Shown here: in pieces, positions 60,692 through 64,000 of the stretch
Numbering within the stretch: the first letter of the stretch is position 1
Layout: every line of letters begins with the position of its first letter
NCBI RefSeq assembly: GCF_025460765.1
Contig: NZ_JAMWEG010000001.1
Span: 434,001 to 498,000 of the forward strand
Source of the DNA: Micromonospora sp. MA102
GTDB lineage: Bacteria; Actinomycetota; Actinomycetes; Mycobacteriales; Micromonosporaceae
Direction: 5' to 3'
Length of the DNA stretch: 64,000 bases
Program-made: the position numbers and the translations under genes
Notes under the pieces: model-generated
Database searches by the model: none
Told to the model about the DNA's origin: nothing
The model's input: only the letters and a program-made list of their open reading frames with translations

Positions 60692-62379
60692 CGGAAGTCC
60701 TCCTCGCGGTACTCGCCGGCCGGCCGCGCCTCCGCGTCACCGTGCTTCTCCCGCTCGGCGGCCCGCAGCTCGATCCGGCGGATCTTGCCGGAGATGGTCT
60801 TCGGCAGGTCGGCGAACTCCAACCGCCGCACCCGCAGGTACGGGGCCAGCCGGTCCCGCGAGTGCGCGAACAGCGCCGCCGCGGTCTCCGGCCCCGGCGC
60901 CCAGCCGGGCGCGAGGACCACGTACGCCTTCGGCACGGCCAGCCGCACCGGGTCCGGCGACGGCACCACGGCCGCCTCGGCCACCGCCTCGTGCTCCAGC
61001 AGCACGCTCTCCAGCTCGAACGGCGACACCCGGTAGTCCGACGCCTTGAACACATCGTCGGTGCGCCCCACGTAGGTGAGGTAGCCGTCGGCGTCCCGGG
61101 AGGCGATGTCACCGGTGTGGTACCAGCCGTCGCGCATCGCGGTGGCGGTCAACTCCTCGTCGCCGTGGTAGCCGACCATGAGCGCGGTCGGCCGGTGCGC
61201 CAGGTCCAGGCAGACCTCCCCGTCGTCGCCCACCTCCCCGGTGACCGGGTCCACCAGGCGCACCACGTAGCCGGGCAGCGGACGCCCCATCGAGCCCGGC
61301 CTCACCGGCGCGCCGGGCGGGTTGCCGATCTGCGCGGTGGTCTCGGTCTGCCCGTACCCGTCCCGGACGGTGACCCGCCAGGCCGCCTCGACCTGCTCGA
61401 TCACCTCGGGGTTCAGCGGCTCCCCCGCGCCGACCACGCTGCGCGGCGGGCGGGCGAGCTGGGTCAGGTCGGCCTGGATCAGCATCCGCCACACCGTCGG
61501 CGGCGCGCAGAAGCTGGTCACCCCGCACCGGTCCATGGCGGCCATCAGCCCGGCCGGGTCGAAGCGCGCGGAGTTGTAGACGAACACCGTGGCGCCGGCG
61601 TTCCACGGCGCGAACACGTTGCTCCACGCGTGCTTCGCCCAGCCCGGCGAGGAGATGTTCAGGTGAACGTCGCCGGGGCGCAGCCCGATCCAGTACATGG
61701 TGGACAGGTGCCCCACCGGGTACGAGGCGTGGGTGTGCTCCACCAGCTTCGGCCGGGCCGTGGTGCCGGAGGTGAAGTAGAGCAGCAGCGGGTCGCCGGC
61801 CCGGGTCGGCCCGTCCGGAATGAACACGTCGTCCGCGCCGTACGCGTCGGCGTAGTCGTGCCACCCGTCGACCGGAGGGCCGACCGCGATCCGGGTGTAG
61901 TCGCCGGCCACCTCGGCGAACTTGCCGGCGTGCTCCGCGCCGACCACCACGTGCCGGGCCGCGCCGCGCGCCAGCCGGTCGGCCAGGTCCGCGGGGCCGA
62001 GCAGCGGCGTGGCCGGGATGATCACCGCGCGCAGCTTGATCGCGGCGAGGATGGTCTCCCAGAGTTCGAGCTGGTTGCCGAGCATGAGGATGAGCCGGTC
62101 CCCGGCGCGGACGCCACGGGCGCGCAGCCAGTTCGCCACCCGGTTCGAGCGGCGGGACAGCTCGGCGTACGACCAGCTTCCCTCGCCGCCGCCCGCCTCG
62201 ACGATCCGCAGCGCGGTGTCGTCGTTGTCCTCCGCGAGCACGTCGAACCAGTCCAGCGCCCAGTTGAACTCGTCCAGCCGGGGCCAGCGGAACTTCTCGT
62301 ACGCGGTCTCGTGGTCCGTCCGGTGCGCGAGCAGGAAGTCGCGTGCCTCGCGGAAGGCCTGGGTGCCGGCGGTGGCCAT
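60688..62379 (-). CDS. AMP-forming acyl-CoA/acetyl-CoA synthetase-like protein
   Basis: 563 residues of the ANL superfamily: [45 protein letters not shown], and A10 lysine in TISGKIRR. The FKASDYR motif is that of acetyl/propionyl or medium-chain acyl-CoA synthetases rather than FadD. ATG 62379 has GGAAGGA. First of a two-gene overlapping operon; divergent from the frameshifted LuxR gene. Confidence 0.9.
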   Translation of the reverse strand: MATAGTQAFREARDFLLAHRTDHETAYEKFRWPRLDEFNWALDWFDVLAEDNDDTALRIVEAGGGEGSWSYAELSRRSNRVANWLRARGVRAGDRLILMLGNQLELWETILAAIKLRAVIIPATPLLGPADLADRLARGAARHVVVGAEHAGKFAEVAGDYTRIAVGPPVDGWHDYADAYGADDVFIPDGPTRAGDPLLLYFTSGTTARPKLVEHTHASYPVGHLSTMYWIGLRPGDVHLNISSPGWAKHAWSNVFAPWNAGATVFVYNSARFDPAGLMAAMDRCGVTSFCAPPTVWRMLIQADLTQLARPPRSVVGAGEPLNPEVIEQVEAAWRVTVRDGYGQTETTAQIGNPPGAPVRPGSMGRPLPGYVVRLVDPVTGEVGDDGEVCLDLAHRPTALMVGYHGDEELTATAMRDGWYHTGDIASRDADGYLTYVGRTDDVFKASDYRVSPFELESVLLEHEAVAEAAVVPSPDPVRLAVPKAYVVLAPGWAPGPETAAALFAHSRDRLAPYLRVRRLEFADLPKTISGKIRRIELRAAEREKHGDAEARPAGEYREEDFR

Positions 62380-62506
62380 GGGGTGTCCTTCCTGTCCGGG
62401 GCGCGCGGCCGGGAGCGGACGGCGCCGCGCGCAGTACGCTGATCCTCGATCGGGTGACGCACGTCTCACCACCCCCGGACGGGGGTGGCCGGCGGGAGGT
62501 GGCCAG

Positions 62507-63360
62507 GTGGTGACGCTCTACCCGCGAGACGACGCCGACGAGGTCCGGCGCGGCCTGCTGATCCTGCGCCGCCGCACCGGCCTGCCGGTCGCCTTCGGCG
62601 GGCTGGTCGCGCCGGGCGGCCCGCCCCGGATGACCATCACCGAGCTGACCGGCACCAGCACGACCGCGCTGCGCGGCCTCGCCATCCACGCCGGCGCCGG
62701 CCTCGGCGGCAAGGCGCTCGCCCTCGGGCTGCCGCTGCGGGTCGACGACTACCGGGCGGCCCGCTCGATCAGCCACGAGTACGACGCCCCGGTCTCCGTC
62801 GAGGGACTGCGCTCGGTGCTCGCCGTGCCGGTGGTGGTGCGCCGCGAGGTCCGCGCGGTCCTCTACGGCGCCGTACGCCAGCGCCTGCCCCTCGGCGACC
62901 GCCTGGTCGCCGCCGCCGTGGACGCCGGGCGGGACCTGGAACGCCGCCTCGCGGACCGGGACGCCGCCCGGACGGCGCTGGCCGCCCTGCCGACCGTGCC
63001 GTCCCGTCCGGACCCGACCGGGCCGAGTGGGAGCAGGTCCGCCAGGCGCACGCCGAGCTGCGCGGCCTGCTGACCCGGATCGCCGATCCCGAGCTGCGCG
63101 ACCGCCTCGACGCCGTCGCCGACCGGCTCGCCGGCGCGGTGCGCCGCCCGGGGCCGCCGGCGGCCGTGGCCCTGTCACCGCGGGAGACCGACGTGCTGGC
63201 CTGCGTCGCCCTGGGCTGCACGAACGCGGACGTGGCCGGGCAGCTCGGGCTGCGCCCCGAGACGGTGAAGAGCTACCTGCGCTCGGCCATGCGCAAGCTC
63301 GGCGCGCACACGCGCCTGGAGGTCGTGGTGGCCGCCCGCCGCGCCGGCCTCCTCCCCTAG
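62507..63360 (+). pseudogene. GAF-like/LuxR regulator with apparent -1 frameshift
   Basis: The first ~170 codons from GTG 62507 (GGGAGG upstream) encode a sensor domain like GAF (LAIHAGAGLGGKAL, SVLAVPVVVRREVRAVLYG). This frame ends at 63073. The HTH part (SPRETDVLACVALGCTNADVAGQLGL...VKSYLRSAMRKL, LuxR-type) is in another frame and runs to 63360. Adding one base near 63020-63024, in the GGGCC run, joins them into a 285-residue regulator. Either a true mutation or an assembly base missing in a G/C run. Confidence 0.8.
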
Positions 63361-63462
63361 CGCCGCCCGTTCCCGCTCCACCCGCGTGGGCTCTCTCCGT
63401 CGTGCGGACCCGCACAGTGCCTAGGGCATCCTAGGAGGCTAGCTCCATAGCGGCGACGCTGG

Positions 63463-63517
63463 ACAGGCAACCGCGCGGCTGCTTATTCTCGAAACAGGCA
63501 GCCGTGGGGTTGCCTGT
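63463..63517. promoter_or_regulatory. Nested inverted-repeat operator of ArsR-type regulator
   Basis: Outer 10-bp arms ACAGGCAACC (63463-63472) and GGTTGCCTGT (63508-63517), and inner 7-bp arms CGGCTGC (63476-63482) and GCAGCCG (63498-63504). It lies 16 bases before the start at 63534, covering the likely promoter, so autoregulation is expected. Confidence 0.75.
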
Positions 63518-63533
63518 TCCGGACGGAGGACGA

Positions 63534-64000
63534 GTGGACGAGGTGTTCCGGGCACTGGCCGACGCCAGCCGCCGCCGGCTGCTCGACCGCCTCAACGTCC
63601 GCAACGGACAGAGCCTGCGCGAGCTGAGCGCCGGGCTCGACATGACCCGACAGTCGGTGAGCAAGCACCTCGCGGTGCTGGAGGCGGCCGGCCTCGTCAC
63701 CACCGCGCGACGCGGGCGGGAGAAGCTGCACCACCTCAACGCCGCCCCGATCAACGCCGTCGCCGACCGGTGGATCGGCCGGTACGACCGGGCCCGGGCA
63801 CAGGCCCTCGCCGACCTGCAGACAGCATTGGAGGGGCAGCCCATGGCAGGCCCGACGTTCGTCTACACCACCTACATCCGCACCACACCGGAGCGGCTCT
63901 GGACGGCGCTCACCGCGCCCGAGTTCACCCGGCGCTACTGGGGCGGTGTCACCCTGGTCTCCGACTGGCGCCCCGGCTCGCCCCTGCTCTGGCAGGACTC
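63534..64000 (+). CDS. ArsR-SRPBCC fusion regulator (partial, cut by window end)
   Basis: At least 155 residues, still open at base 64000. N-terminal ArsR winged helix (VFRALADASRRRLLDRL, LDMTRQSVSKHLAVLEAAGLV), then in the same frame, without a stop, an AHSA1-type SRPBCC domain (FVYTTYIRTTPERLWTALTAPEFTRRYWGG). GTG 63534 has GGAGGA. These often sit apart as two genes; here they are fused. No metal-thiol ArsR motif is seen, so a small ligand is likely. Confidence 0.85.
   Translation, partial: MDEVFRALADASRRRLLDRLNVRNGQSLRELSAGLDMTRQSVSKHLAVLEAAGLVTTARRGREKLHHLNAAPINAVADRWIGRYDRARAQALADLQTALEGQPMAGPTFVYTTYIRTTPERLWTALTAPEFTRRYWGGVTLVSDWRPGSPLLWQD

Overview
The window is 64 kb of very high-G+C DNA with dense, often overlapping genes, frequent GTG starts and GTGA/ATGA stop-start overlaps. 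A mycothiol-dependent formaldehyde dehydrogenase, an SSI-type protease inhibitor, MEDS-domain sigma-regulation proteins and an EthA/EthR-type divergent pair point to an actinomycete. The overall style suggests Micromonosporaceae (Micromonospora or a relative), but no rRNA or core marker is present to prove this. I see no tRNA or rRNA gene, CRISPR array, transposase or phage gene.

Layout. 1-9 kb: ricin-type lectin membrane protein, MFS exporter, GlxA-type regulator, DinB-fold protein, two tandem exported lysozyme-fold paralogues with strong hairpin terminators, a DUF3626 protein, a glyoxalase-fold protein and a short Rho paralogue. 9-13 kb: a coupled MEDS-STAS / MEDS-ATPase / TrmO operon, then mscR with its metallo-beta-lactamase partner. 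13-19 kb: small membrane protein, MFS + GntR pair, CapA-like protein, glycosyltransferase and LtrA. 19-23 kb: an EthA-like Baeyer-Villiger monooxygenase, SDR and alpha/beta hydrolase operon, divergent from an EthR-like repressor across an inverted-repeat operator. 23-32 kb: WYL regulator with a palindromic operator, MFS, MocR/LysE/B3-B4 group, convergent archease and RtcB, and an SDR.

32-39 kb: a five-gene peptide ABC importer (order C-A-B-D-F) transcribed away from an SSI-type inhibitor, with an unusually A+T-rich control region between them. 39-51 kb: YkgJ-like/pentapeptide-repeat protein, two small acidic proteins, P450 plus ferredoxin, RNase HI, serine hydrolase, lone lycopene cyclase, oxidoreductases, and nicotinate phosphoribosyltransferase.

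51.5-58.8 kb is the most unusual part. Codon use looks less G+C-biased than in the flanks. It encodes a RidA protein with a signal peptide, followed by a class V PLP enzyme with a Tat signal, and then (convergent) a membrane protein and an ECF sigma factor translationally coupled to a sodium/monocarboxylate-type symporter. Divergent from that symporter are two DUF3311 proteins and a second MctP-like symporter. The two transport units are separated by a pair of inverted GGAACC boxes like ECF -35 elements. I infer an extracytoplasmic PLP-enzyme/RidA module linked to uptake of small carboxylates or amino acids under a dedicated sigma factor.

59-64 kb: two overlapping acyl-CoA synthetase genes, a GAF/LuxR regulator broken by an apparent one-base frameshift, and an ArsR-SRPBCC fusion cut by the window end and preceded by a nested inverted-repeat operator.
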